From: Nissolia schottii
Taxonomy: Eukaryota; Streptophyta; Magnoliopsida; Fabales; Fabaceae
Assembly: GCA_003254905.1 (NCBI GenBank)
Contig: QANU01034901.1
Span: forward strand, 264,288 to 328,287
DNA: 64,000 nt
Reading direction: 5' to 3'
This document shows, one piece after another, positions 52,456 through 64,000 of this stretch; position 1 is the first letter of the stretch, and each line of letters begins with the position of its first letter. The notes below the pieces were generated by a model that saw nothing but the letters and a program-made list of their open reading frames with translations, searched no databases and was not told the origin of the DNA. A program made the translations under genes and the position numbers.

Positions 52456-54439
52456 TTTGAATTATGATGAAAGATAATCAAATGAAGTGAGCTCACTTTC
52501 TAAATTGAAGTTTTTATAGCCTTGGAAGCACTCAAGTGGAGCTATGAGTATAGGGAGTAGTCACATTCCACCAAGCTCAATCTCATGGTTGTAACCACTT
52601 CGAGATGTGTGCACCCATCAAATCGTGCACAATACTATGATCCAAGAGTAATTAGTCTTGATTATGGTTATAAAAACTCAAAGGTTAGGGTTTTATTTTA
52701 TTAAAATAATATTTTCCCTATTAAAAATTAAAAGGAAAATTCAAAGTTCAGGGGAACATAAATAATTTAAAAAATCAATAGTTGTTGCTTTTCTTATAAG
52801 AACTTAATAAAATAATTTTAATTCAATTTTAAAGGCAAATAACTAAAATTTACACATGTTATCCTAAAAAAAAATATTTTCCCATGGTAGTTAGAGGATG
52901 ACGTTTTGAGTCATATGTGGACTAAGGGCAGACCTTATGTTGGAAGGTTTAACGAATATAAAGTCCACAAGGCTTTAATATAAATGGACTTAGAAACTTA
53001 TATAAGTGTTGACCAAGAATCATGACATGAGGCTCATGACAACTCGGTGGAGGCTGATAATAGTTAAGATTACATCTAGGGGGTCAAAAGCATGACATGT
53101 GACATGACGACGTGGAGGTTCATGACTGTTATTCTTCAAGATCCAAGGGTTGATAAGAGGATGCGTGACATCAAAGCTCTGGAGCTTGCGGTAGTTACTA
53201 GAAGGTCTGAAGGCTGACAATATGACAACTGATTTGTTGGATTAAAGACGCTAGACAAATGAAGCTCTGCATTTTGAAGGCTTCGCGACAGGAAACATAG
53301 TTTGGTGTCCAGATTCAAATTCAAAGGTTGTGATACTGGTGCTAGAAGGAGGCTATGTAACTGTTAGGGCTCGATTTTCTCTATAAATAGAATTGAAACT
53401 AAAACAAACAAGGAACATAAACACAACACATAATTGTCAAGTTCTTAACAATTTCTCTTCTACTCATAACTTTGGAACTAGAACTTGAAAAAACAAAACA
53501 ATTAAGTAACAAGCAAAAGCCAAATATTGGAATTAATAGTACAATCTGTCAAGTGTCTATATACTACTCCTTAATTCAAGTTTCTATACAATTGCTTTTG
53601 TGTACATCACTTTGCAACTGAAACTTGAAACATAATTTACAAAAGCTATAAATTGACAACTCTAGTACTATTTGTTGAGAACAGGACGAGAAAACAAGGA
53701 ATAAATACATACATTTCTTGGTCACTTTCAAACATATATATGAGACTCCATAAGATAAATCGTTTCAGTTTCTTGAATTAAGATCTTAAAACAAGGTGGA
53801 TTCATTGATTATTTGTTGTCGATAGTAAATCTAACGAAAACACGTTCCAACTACGCCAACCTCAGCTCAACATAGTTTACAGAAAAAACATATGATGACA
53901 TGCCATTCCTCTATACAAAATAATGATGGAACTCTTATTCCAAATTAACAAAGCAGTCTAAGCACGTGACACTCATAACCATATTATATTATCAATGTTG
54001 AAACTTTTCTTTCTTCTAGTTTAGTAAATACTTTGAATTTATTAAAAACATATTATTAAATAACAATGACATGTACAGCAAAAAAAAAAAAATAACAATG
54101 AAAACACTTTATGCCAAGCAGGACTAGAGGTATTATGATTCATTAGCATAAACAAGATGTTTGCTCAAAAATTATATAATGGAGAAAAGCAAGGGGGATA
54201 CTTCAAATAGTTTAGCCATTTTTTAAATTACCTCACTCCCTGTATTTCTAAACATGTTGGACGACGACACTTCAAATGGTTTATCCATGTACCACCCTTT
54301 ACAGTAGCTTCTTCACATATGATTGATCAATGTTATTGCATCAACATTATAAATTGGGCAAATTTATCACCCAACTCAAACATTGCTTTTAAACAAATCA
54401 CCCTTATTCCAACATTAACTTTAAAAATAATCCCCAAAT
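52456..54439. other. Intergenic, possible degraded repeat
   Basis: 52900-53400 has the mixed composition of an old repeat, with a TATA-like CTCTATAAATAG near 53380, but no paired LTR or ORF. The rest is AT-rich. Nothing certain. Confidence 0.35.
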
Positions 54440-55837
54440 TAAGCAATAACATATAATAAAGTGGACTACCCGCTTTGGAAGAAAGTGGTATGCTCTTGCA
54501 ATGACCTTGCGAGTGATAGGCCTCTTGCGTCGCAACGTGTAAAAAATAAGGGAAGGCCTTGGGAGGCGAGTTGGGTGCTGAAAATCCAAGAGGAAGGTTT
54601 AAAATAGGCCATGATAGATGGGATGAGGATGGAGGTGGGAGATGGAGAGAAGACAAAATTTTGGGTGGATGTATGGCTTGACAAGGGAAGGTTGTTTAGT
54701 GTTCTTCCCAGGCTATACAACATTTCTTCCCAACAAGACGCGTGCATAAGTGAATGTGGTTTTTGGGATGGCCTAGAGTGGTGTGGAGCTTGGGATGGAG
54801 AAGGAGCTTTTTTTAATGGGAAATGGAAGTGGTGCAAGAATTTATGGGAGTTACAATATTCGGCTAAATCGAACTGCGAGGGACACCCTAGTGTGGAAAT
54901 ATGAAAAAAATGGTATGTACACAGTTAAATCTGCATCCCATTTCATATCCTCTGGCAGGCATAATCCCCATGATGTTGAGACCTTTAGTTTCACAAAGGA
55001 GATTTGGAAAGGGATAGTACCACCAAGGGTGGAACTGTTGGCATGGTTTGTGCTTTTGGTGGAGGGTCAACACAAAAGATAGGCTTATACATATGGGAAT
55101 CATACCACAAGCCATAGTGGGGGTGTTATTTGTGGGTCTGTAGAAGAATCCGTCTACCATCTGCCTTTTGCATGTGAGTTTGCGGAATCCTTGTGACATG
55201 GGTGGCTCCAAAAGTGGAAAATGGTATGGGTAGCCCTGAAGGACCAAAGAGGCTTTTTTGAGGCATGGCTGGGAGTGAACCTATGGGGACAACACAGAAA
55301 CCAATGGATCATGGCTTTCTTCCCAATATTGTGGGTCATATGGCAATGTAGGAATAATGTTGTGTTCCAGGAGAAACCAATATCGAAGGAGGAGGGAGGA
55401 AATCTCATGCAATTCTGGTTTGATTAATGGCGAGGGAGGTAGGTGGCAGATCAGCTTCGGCACAAGGGAAGTGGTGGAGTTTGCTGTGGTGTTTTCGACC
55501 TGCTTAAAGGCCTTGTACAAAATTGCATAGTCTTAGGAATGGGGTCAGGCTGTATAGATCAATTGATAGTGGGTGGTGCCTTTTTGCAAGATTGTCTGTA
55601 GTGGAAAACATGAGAAGGGGAATGAGTTCTTGGCTTTTGTTTTTTTATTTGTTTTTTATGGGGGATAACTTGTATAGGTCCATGGGTGTACATGGGGCGG
55701 ATGCACATGTGGGAGGGTATAGCTTTGTTTCTTAGGTTCTGTGATCCCTCTGTGTTGGATATGGGTTGATCCTACAATGTTGGATCATTGATCCCTTCTT
55801 CCATTTTGTGGTTTCAAACATCGGGAAAAAAAAAAAA
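54440..55837 (+). mobile_element. 5'-truncated LINE (L1 type) with zf-RVT region and poly-A tail
   Basis: From about 54463 the plus strand reads LWKKVVCSCNDLASDRPLAS, then GDGEKTKFWVDVWLDKG (54640-54690) and PRLYNISSQQDACISECGFW. It continues with DTLVWKYEKNGMYTVKSASH, PPRVELLAWFVLL, an ESVYHLPFACEF zinc-finger part and WIMAFFPILWVIWQCRNNVV (about 55305-55365). This is the C-terminal region after the reverse transcriptase in plant L1 elements, with stops and frameshifts. A 12-A tail at 55826-55837 marks the 3' end. Reverse transcriptase and endonuclease are missing (5' truncation). Confidence 0.8.
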
Positions 55838-56421
55838 TTCATCGAAGAAGAAAAGAGAAAAGGAGTAAGGCTGTCTTTTTGGCAATTAATTTTAAAAGAG
55901 TCAACATAATTTCAATGAATTTAAAAGATAAACAAAATGGGCTAACATTGAGATGCAGGATCTAAGGTATACCATTTCGTTTCAACAGAAAACATGTAAA
56001 CACATCATATTATTTAGTGAATCATTCTCCTATTCTTGCTTGGTTCAAGCTAGGAAACGCCTTGTGTTTTTGTCGCGATTATCATGAATAAGGTCAAGTT
56101 TTGGTTTTGCTTTTGTCGAATACAAAAGAGAAGTTTTCTATAGAGGTTCTGACGGCCCGCCATGAGGCCCAAACGCACACGGACTTGAAAGGAGGATAGC
56201 CCAACTCGATTCGGACCAAGAAAATGCAAAGCAAGATATTTACAGAAAAAGCAAAAATCCGGAAAGAAAGCGAGAAAGAAGAAACGCAAAATAAGATTAT
56301 TGTTTTTACAATAACAAAAAATGTATTCTGTTGGTTGCGTGCGTCAGTGTTCCCAAAGAACGCACAGAGCCTTGGATTGGTCGTACCTACAGCTACAGCT
56401 GACATTCTTTGAGGCACGAGG
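55838..56421. other. Upstream region of the LOG-like gene
   Basis: It contains GGCCCA at about 56166 and AGCCCA at about 56200 (site II words on the minus strand). No open frame of note. Confidence 0.4.
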
Positions 56422-59400
56422 ATGGGATTCTCAGTGGCAGCTTCTTTGGGTTCCCACGTTATGATGAGAAGCTCTCATCACGAAACAAGAATCAAGTGCC
56501 AATTATTTTGCAGAGCAGAGAAAAATAGCATTGGTTTCAAGTGCTCAAAGCACCATAAGGCCATTCAAAGTAGAGTTTTTCTCTCCAAGCAAGAGTCAAT
56601 CGAGTTGGATGAGAGGAAGAGCCCAAATGAGGTAACACTTGTTAAAATTTAGTGGCTTTTGCTTTTTGTTGGAACCTGTTTCTGTTGGGAGAGCTTGTGT
56701 TTTTTTGGGTCTGGTTGAAGAGTATTTACATATGTAAATTGGTATTGTGGAGAGTGTTTTCAATTTGTTGATGAAATGGATTTACCTTTGCTGTGGATAT
56801 TCTTCTTCTTTGTTGTTGTTGTTGTGACTTTGATGTTGAATTTCTGGATCCAGAAACACGTAAATTTGAGGGTTTTAGGACTTTAATATGTAAGGTTCCA
56901 CTATGGGCAAGAAACCTTTCAGAAGTTGGTGATTACAAGAGTTGTGAGAGTGTAATAGCAGGTGTGTCTGCTGAATGTTGGAGTCCCTTTTATGGAAGTG
57001 AGAAATGTTAATAGTTGGTGGTGATTGGTGATGACATTGCCGATGAGTGATGATGGCTGTTAAGCGTTGCATTGTTGATAAGGCGTATCAATTACCCTTG
57101 GATTTAATAGGATGACATGCACAGAAATATTCAAGTGTTTCAATTTGAAATGAAATAACATTGGGGGGCCATGTTTTACCATTTTTTTTCCCCTTGGTAT
57201 TTTCAATTCTTTCTAGAAAAATTAAATATGGTTTTCCCTGTGTTCATTTCTAGTGTCTTCTGGAATTATTTGTAATGAAGTACATTAAGACACTGATTTG
57301 TACTAACTAAGGTTCATATTGGTTAGTCTTTCAATAGAGCTTGAAATAATTGAGGTCTCCTGACTTCTAGCATTTGTAGTAGAACATGCTAATTTTTCTC
57401 CATGAACTGTGCTGATTCTGAAATTGGTTATCATTTTCGTTTTTATTTTTACGTTTTTATTTATTCCACTTGGTAGAATTGGTGATGGTAATTAGTATGG
57501 ATAACCCACATTTGAGGGAGTAAGGATAAGCTATGTAAGATGCAAATAATCATGGACTGTGTTGCAGGTCCAAGGGTATATTATATCTAGATTGGACTTG
57601 GGGATATAAATTGATGGCTTAATCTGGCAAGTGTCACCCTTAAAATTCTTGAGTTTAACGTTCATCCCATGGATCCTATAATGGATGCAGTCCTTTGGTG
57701 CTTGATGCAGCCCAAATAAGCAATAAGGAAATAACAGATCAAGCTTTTGGTGTAAATGTGTAATGGAAGGAGCTTGATCCTACATATATTGTTCTCTAGA
57801 AAAGCACTTTATGGTAATTGTTAAGTTTCATGGTTGAGCAGATGAAATAATCAAATAGGATTAGATAAGAATAATTTGAGATTGAGAGTGTGATTATATT
57901 AGTGAATAGTTGTTGTATTATTGTGTGTCTCATTACAAAGAGATGAACCTACTTATAGGCTAGAAAGAGAATCACTACATAATAAAACGAAATCAACCTA
58001 GAATAAACTAAATCAATTAAGATCAATCTAAGATATAGAATATATTTATTTTTATTCTTAACATTCCCCCTCAAGCTAAAGCACATGGAGCTTTAAGCTT
58101 GTCGCAATCAAGCGGAGGAGGCAAAGGCACACACGGAGGAAGAATCTGCGTGGAGGTAGTGCTGTTTGCACATGAACAGTTTTTCGGAACCACTAGAAAA
58201 AGCATAGTGGTGGAGTGGAAAGACACACAATTGTTCAACGAAATGGACTTCCGGACCACTTGAATAAGGCACAGTTGAGGAATCACCAAAGAATGGGTGC
58301 CATGCAGTGAGTAGCTCGCCAGAAGAATGAAGCACCAGAACCATTGGAAAGTAGGCACAATGGTAAGCACGGGAATGAAGCACCGCGACCATTGGAAAGA
58401 TTCGCCCTCACAGGCTGAACATTGTATCGGCAAACAAAGGCACTGACAACAAATGGACGGAGGCGATAAGTCCACGAACAGGCTGAAAATGCTATGGCAA
58501 ACCTGTTGGTGGCTGTAACGGCAACTGATAGGGGGATGTCATGGCAGAAAAGAGACAGGAAACTGGTAAGTTAGCACTGTTACCCACAGCAGCCATAGGT
58601 CACAGCAGGGGCATAATTGGAAACTAAAAAAAATACCTGAAGTGACACAATGACTGGATGAATGATCTGAGAACAGATCTGGAAATAGGAGGTTGAGGCG
58701 AGTACGCCGGCGCAAGCGGTGGCCGGATATGGCGGCAAACGCATGGCGAAGGATGATGGCAAGTAGACTGCAAGATAGAGAAATTAGATGCGCGTGAGGG
58801 CGTGTGATACTTTGAAATGTGATGCGACAACCGCGAGTGTCAGCGGTGGAGGTTGGCGAGCCTGGTGATGGGGTCACCGGATGGAAGTGACGCCAGAAAA
58901 GGTCAGCAGCAGCTGTAAACAGCAGCGGACGAAGGCTGAACTTGCTGGAATTGATGCACAGTAGTGGTAGGGCTGACAAACTGGAAGGAGGGCACGGTTT
59001 GGGTGAAAAGAAATTTGGGTGAAAAAAATTAGGCACCAAAGAAGAATCGAGAGAAATTAAAATAAGTTCCCGTTTTAGATTAGAACCCTAGTGGCAGAAG
59101 AGTGATGAGACATGTCACAAAGGATGGTACCGGTCTGATACCTAGTTAAGTTTCATGGTTGAGCAGATGAAATAATCAAATAGGATTAGATAAGAATCAT
59201 CAGAGAGCAAGAAATGTAATTATAGTAGTGAATAGTAGTTGTATTGTTGTGTGTCTCATTACAAAGAGATGAGCCTATTTATAAGCTAGAAAGAGAATCA
59301 CTACATAATAACAGGAAATCAACCTAGAATAACTTAATCAATTAAGATCAAACTTAGATATAGAATATATTTTTATTTTTAACAGTAATGAGCAAGGAGT

Positions 59401-60474
59401 TATTCTGTGCCCCTTGCTGATTCCTTCTTATCAAGAAATTTTTGGAGTCCTTTGGAATTCCAATGAAAAGCTGTTAAAACTGTCTCGTTACCTTTGGTTT
59501 GGTTATATTACAGGTTAGAGACGAGATCATACGGTGTTATGAACTCATAAACAGACTAGGAAGAGGAGTTGTGTATCTAGGTTCTTCAAGGATGGGGCCC
59601 GGGCATTCCCATTATGAGCAAGCACAAGGGCTGGCTAAAGAGGCAAGTAAAATTCTTACCACAGCCTCCTTCCTGTTTTCTTGCTTGCTTGCTTTTGTTA
59701 GCAAATAACATCATTGTTTCTTGCTTAGATAATTGTGAATTCGTGATAATGACAATGGTCTCCTTTTTTAAATTATTTTTCCTTGTCTTACTGTACAGAT
59801 AGCAAACCTCTTGGACTGCACTTCGTGGTCAGGGGCCGGACCAGGGCTTATGGACGCTGTTACTCAAGGCGCTTTGCTAGTGGGAAAACCGGTTGGTGGA
59901 TTCAAGATAGGAAAAGAAGCTGGGGAATGGACGGCATCAAACTTCCATCCATACTTACCATCAGAGAATTACCTTACTTGCAGGTAAATCTACCGCCATT
60001 GCTTGACTGCTTACTCTAAATTTTACTGCTATAAGCAACTTAAACTGTTTTTTTACTTTTGAGTTCAGGTTTTTCTCAGCCAGGAAGCACGGGCTGGTGG
60101 ATGCTGTGGTGAGGAATAATCCGCTCAATAAGACTGCCGTTGTTGCTCTTCCTGGTGGGATTGGTACTCTAGACGAGGTGTTCGAGATAATGGCATTGAT
60201 TCAGCTTGAACGGATTGGATCAAAGCTTCCAGTTCCGTTCCTGTTGATGAATTATGATTCGTTTTATTCAAAGCTGCTTGACTTTTTAAATGTTTGTGAG
60301 GATTGGGGCACTGTCTCGAAGGGAGAGGTTGCATCGTTGTGGAAGGTTTGCGATAGCAACTCTGAAGCTTTGGCTTACCTGGCGGATTTCTACTGCATTT
60401 CTTCTGGTGACACAAGTAATGACACAAGTAATAATTCAACTAAATTGTATAACACGCATGAATCACCTACCTGA
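56422..60474 (+). CDS. LOG-like cytokinin riboside 5'-monophosphate phosphoribohydrolase
   Basis: Four exons: 56422-56631, 59514-59642, 59799-59983 and 60069-60474, joining to 309 codons plus stop. Residues 1-70 are a Ser-, Lys- and Arg-rich leader with few acidic residues, suggesting a plastid transit peptide; typical LOG proteins lack it (about 215-220 aa). The fold follows: GVVYLGSSRMGPGHSHYEQA, then DCTSWSGAGPGLMDAVTQGA and the signature LPGGIGTLDEVFE (PGGxGTxxE) that binds the phosphoribosyl group. LOG enzymes release active cytokinin bases from their nucleotides; proteins of this longer type are often annotated 'lysine decarboxylase family', a historical misnomer. Intron 1 is 2882 bp and holds a nested LTR element; intron 2 has a GC donor. 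The start is the first ATG in exon 1. Biochemical activity is inferred from the motif. Confidence 0.88.
57819..59384 (-). mobile_element. Complete non-autonomous LTR element (TRIM/LARD-like) in LOG intron 1
   Basis: Two direct repeats, 57819-58063 (245 bp) and 59144-59384 (241 bp), share long identical blocks (GAGCAGATGAAATAATCAAA, AGAGAATCACTACATAATAA). The left one is bounded by TGTTAA...TTAACA. A GTAAT target duplication flanks the element (57814-57818, 59385-59389). On the minus strand GGTATCAGA (59142-59134) next to one LTR matches an initiator-Met tRNA primer site. TTGAGGGGGAA (58074-58064) next to the other is a polypurine tract, so the element runs on the minus strand. The 1.08-kb interior has no gag or pol motif; the open frame at 59039-58539 has no recognised domain. 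Confidence 0.9.
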
Positions 60475-62559
60475 TGAGAAATTTTTCATTCTTATTTAGC
60501 TGAACACCGTAATTCCTTCCTTTCTCAACATTCTGGTGATATTGTGATGTTATGTAGTCTACTATTGTGATTTGGATAAAGTGCACAAAGGAAATGAATT
60601 TTCTTTACCTTTTGGTTTATTTCCCAAATTCCTTTATTGTTATCATTGTCTTAAGTTCTTGGCATTTATATTATTGTCACTGGATCAATGTCTTATTTCT
60701 ACGACTCCATAGTTTTGGTGTAGAGATACTTCAGACTTATGTTGAAAGAATATCCCATGTCCAATTTCCTTGGAGAGTCGGATCCTGATAGACCATGCAG
60801 TTTTGACCAGCTTTAGTAACAATGCTTTACCAAAAAACATGTGCATTGGAAGCTGAGAAGTTGGGATAGTAATGAATTAATTATGATAAAGAGTAGGGGA
60901 CTGAAGATTATAACCACAGGCTAAAGTAACATTAGCTTCTCATCTGTTTGTTATTCTGCCATTTTTTACAGGTTACATTAAAGGCTTTTAGGCTAAAGTA
61001 CAGTTTAAAGCTTTTGCTTCGAGTAGTTTGTGATGTATGAAGATGGTATGAGAGTTTCTCTTTCAAGGATTATAAGACACGTTTCTCTTTTGCTTGGAAT
61101 AATGGTGCTAGACACGTCGTGTGAATCCAATTGCCTTCATGCGGTGGGATTTGTTTCCCACAATTCCTCCTTTACCTCGCCTATGTTAGATACCCTGTTA
61201 TGAGTGTTATCAAAGACCAAGAGTTTGTTAAATCACACTTGTTTTGAGGTAAGTGTTTGTCATGTTTCTCGATCTGCTAATCAAGTTGCTCAGCTCCTTC
61301 AGCACGATATGCTGAATAGTTGATTGGCTTTTGTTTTTGTTTTTGCTCTCTTTCTCTTATATTAAAAAAAACAAAAAACAAAAGAGAAACATAAATCAAT
61401 TATTTGTGCGTAATGAAAGGAAAATTTATAGCTTTCGGTTTGCACACCTCTAATTCATTTTGAGAAATAGAAAAACTATTTTCATATTGATTTCTACCAC
61501 CAATTCAATATCATGATCGCCATGCACTTTTGACTTATAATATGAGCATAAACTTGTAGGACGCATGCCACTTGAACACGTGACAAAATTCATGTGACAA
61601 CATCCGATGTTCAGGCTCATAAAATGGACATATGTCACAAGAAGAAAATATCACTGGGCATACGTTTGTTTTGTGTGTGTGTGCAACTTCCACAATATCC
61701 ACAAACAAGTGGTTTATGTTTTTCATATTGTTTTTCATTTAGCATACAAGTGTTAAATATAGAAAACTTTGACCCACCACTCTTTAAGTTGAGAACTCAT
61801 TAGATAAATTGCTTGAAGCAACTGGTTGAAATCGTTATTCGTTGAGGATTAAAAAATCCAAGAAAAAATCTCTGTAGTGTTGAGATCCTTTATAAATTGA
61901 GAAAGTAAATGGTTATTCTAATTTAGATTAATGTATTACTTTACAAGAAATCTCTCACCCTAGACAAATAATATACTAATGAGAACAATTTAGGGTCCAT
62001 GTAACATACTAGGTAGGATAAAGGTTGATAAAATAATACATAATTAAATTTTAATATAATGTTTAAAATGATATAAGATAAAGGCCAATAGTAGAAGTTA
62101 ATTTTTTATTTTATTATTTTGTTATAATTATTATTGATATTAATAAAATAATAATAATATTATTGTTATGAATAATAATAATATTATAATATTATTATAT
62201 TATTGTTAATATCTTTATTATTGTTATTATTATTTATTATATTATGATTAATATTATTATTATTATATGATTAATATTATTTTATGACTAACATTATTAT
62301 TATTCTTATTGTGATTAATAATATTATTATTTTATTACTTTTTTCAATATTATAATAATAATAATTATTATTATTATTACTATTATTATAGTTATTGATA
62401 TTGCTATTCGATGATTTTTTATCCATTACATTCTTATTAAATCTAATTTCACCCCATAACTAACTTATCCATTAAGAAAAATATAAATAAAGAGTTTTTA
62501 ATAAATTAACTACCCGTCAAACACAAAATAAAATAATAATATATTAGACAAACATATAC
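60475..62559. other. LOG 3' region and AT-rich intergenic sequence
   Basis: About 60475-60780 is likely 3' UTR. Near 61250-61320 the plus strand reads CHVSRSANQVAQLL, like the C-terminal RNase H-type part of plant LINEs, followed by an A-rich stretch (61362-61385): a possible LINE 3' scrap. 62130-62400 is an irregular ATT/AAT-rich low-complexity block. Confidence 0.4.
62130..62400. repeat. ATT/AAT-rich low-complexity block
   Basis: Mostly TTATTA and AATAAT triplets in both orientations, able to pair with itself. Confidence 0.8.
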
Positions 62560-62613
62560 GGCCCATTCCTTTATTGTTCAATCTTATCGAGTGATGGGCT
62601 AGATCGAAGCCCA
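62560..62613 (+). promoter_or_regulatory. TIM22 promoter: cluster of three site II motifs
   Basis: GGCCCA at 62560-62565, TGGGCT at 62595-62600 and AGCCCA at 62608-62613, 190-245 bp before the ATG. Site II elements are known in nuclear genes for mitochondrial and ribosomal proteins. Confidence 0.55.
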
Positions 62614-62802
62614 AAAAGCGCATACAACGAAGCCAGGCCTAACGATATTCGTCGTTGGAGCACGAAGTCGAATGATATTATCGCCAGCAATAGATGCATT
62701 ATCCAAACGCGACCTTACCTTAAACAGTACTCGTCCCTCTGCCTCGGAGTCCGGCGTTCGTGCTGTTGCCGACGTGACCAAACACCGCCACCTTCGAAAC
62801 CA

Positions 62803-63019
62803 ATGGCGACGGAGAATTCTCCTCCTGAGACCGATTCCGACGGCGAGTTCGAATCGGACTCAGCCGTTAACCCGGTTGCTGACGTCAGCAGCTCCGCTCC
62901 CCGTTCTTCGAACGCCGTCGTTCTCGCTGCTCCCTTCACTGCTCCTTCCGTTTGCCTTCTCCGCTTCGCCGGCGACTCCGCCGGCGGCGCCTTGTTGGGC
63001 TCTATCTTTGGCTATGGTC

Positions 63020-63067
<48 letters not shown>

Positions 63068-63615
63068 CACATGCTCGCTTGCGAATTTCTACTTACATTG
63101 CAATTTCGAGGTTTTTAAGTTGTTTCTGATGAACCCTAACTGTTTGATTTTAACTTCAAGTTCTGATTACACTTGAGAACTTCAAATTTTTGGAGTTTAG
63201 GAATAAGTTAAACTTTCTAATCTTGCTTTTAATGGGGTGCGTTTCAGGGTCTGGATTGGTTAAGAATAAAGGGTTTAAAGGATCCTTCGTTGAAGCTGGG
63301 TCTTATGCAAAGGTAGAGAATTTATTCAGTTCATATCTTGTCTATGTTTCTTATTTCTAAATAAATAATCATTTTTTTTCGTGTGCGTTTACCTCATTAG
63401 ACATTTGCAGCTTTGTCTGGAGTTCATAGTTTAGTGGTGTGCATCTTGAAAACACTTCGAGGAAAGGATGATGGTACTAAAATCATGAACTATAATAATG
63501 CGGTAGTTTTGCTTTTAAATGTTCTTGTTTCCAATGATATAGTGACTATTTATGTCTGCAGTCATCAATGCTGGGGTAGCTGGATGTTGCACTGGTCTTG
63601 CACTAAGCTTTCCAG
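62803..63615 (+). CDS. TIM22: Mitochondrial import inner membrane translocase TIM22 (5' part)
   Basis: Exons in the window: 62803-63016, 63248-63312, 63401-63473 and 63562-63615 (135 codons plus one base); the next exon lies beyond 64000. A 40-residue acidic, Ser-rich N-terminus precedes [20 protein letters not shown] (about 50-70, first membrane helix with a Gly-rich face), [28 protein letters not shown] and [17 protein letters not shown]. This is the Tim17/Tim22/Tim23 fold, and the wording matches plant TIM22 (Arabidopsis At1g18320/At3g10110). TIM22 forms the channel that inserts carrier proteins into the mitochondrial inner membrane. The start is the first ATG in frame with a good context. 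All four splice junctions keep the frame. Confidence 0.9.
63028..63064. repeat. (CT)n tract at the start of TIM22 intron 1
   Basis: About 18 CT units on the sense strand, beginning some 10 bp after the GT donor. Confidence 0.9.
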
Positions 63616-64000
63616 GTTTTAGTTTCCTTTTTTCCAATTGATGAATTTACCCTTTCTTTGTAACACGTCTTAATTTATGGGTGACCTGACCAGTAAGATA
63701 GAAGGATTAAGGGCATGCTTATGTGGCTATTTCGGATAACCTTTTCTCCTCAACGCATGCATGTATGTATTTCTTTGTTTTCTCTGGAAAAGCATGATCC
63801 TATGTGCTAACTACTGTGATACAATTTTGTCTGTAATTAGAGAGGGGGGAGGTTTTTTCGCAGTGTAGATATTACTTTTGTAAAATGGATCCCTCAAAAA
63901 CTTCGATTCAAAATTTCTTTCAATCATTGATATTTATAAAACTCGATATATTTGAACACAGGTTTCAAGTTTGTTTTCTGTGCCTTCCTTTTTTTTTTTT
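63616..64000 (+). other. TIM22 intron, interrupted by the window end
   Basis: No sequence coding the expected continuation after LALSFPG is present, so this is read as intron. Confidence 0.6.

Noticed and set aside
58071..59039. Minus-strand ORFs inside the LTR element as gag or pol
   Set aside because: They contain no CCHC knuckle, protease, RT or integrase motif; composition is Ser/Leu/Pro-rich and unlike gag.
59614..60019. Alternative LOG frames (59614-59802, 59783-60019)
   Set aside because: They arise from the wrong phase around the GC-AG intron; the correct frame gives the conserved LOG text.

Overview
The window looks like nuclear DNA of a flowering plant: AT-rich intergenic sequence, GT-AG introns with pyrimidine-rich acceptors, plant-only gene families and several classes of plant transposons. 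The closest fit is a eudicot, probably a legume, judging from the transposon ends (LTR ending GGGGTGCTACA, 'tttagtccc'-type long inverted repeats). That placement is inference. I read nine protein-coding genes, one of them interrupted by a gap and one cut by the window end.

Layout. 1-2735 is the end of a long LTR-type repeat, followed directly by a truncated ATL-type RING-H2 relic (2759-2960). 3461-9012 (+) is an eight-exon pentatricopeptide-repeat gene recognisable as EMB976. 10683-13590 (-) is an eleven-exon multi-FKBP/TPR immunophilin of the ROF1/ROF2 (FKBP62/65) type. 13.6-17.5 kb is intergenic with three long-inverted-repeat elements. 17529-23333 (+) is a twelve-exon COPII SEC23 gene. 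Two small inverted-repeat elements follow, then two single-exon genes on the minus strand: an F-box protein (25267-26598) and a CAF1 deadenylase (28645-29535). 31435-36198 (-) is a five-exon gene for a C2H2 zinc-finger protein with a very long acidic, probably disordered body.

36.2-47.8 kb is a transposon-rich block: a tandem duplication, a tRNA-derived SINE candidate, one end of a long-TIR element stopping at a single N (40120), a decayed MuDR-like element with two convergent reading regions (40.1-44.9 kb) and a Helitron helicase fragment (45.1-45.8 kb). 47843-49632 (-) is the ribosomal protein eS8 gene; its central coding part is absent beside a second N (48471). 50-56 kb is poor in genes and contains a 22-bp phased array, an unidentified short ORF and a LINE 3' fragment. 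56422-60474 (+) is a LOG-like cytokinin-activating gene whose first intron contains a complete non-autonomous LTR element with a 5-bp target duplication. 62803-63615 (+) is the 5' part of a TIM22 import-channel gene.

The genes are unrelated housekeeping or regulatory loci (organelle RNA processing, chaperone, secretion, mRNA decay, translation, mitochondrial import, hormone metabolism), as expected for plant chromosome arms; they are not an operon or a cluster. I found no clearly new biological system. The most unusual sequence-level points are two GC-AG introns fixed by reading frame, a 129-nt stop-free in-frame intron in EMB976, the 22-bp phased array, the 216-bp triplication inside the MuDR-like element, and the small LTR element nested in the LOG intron.
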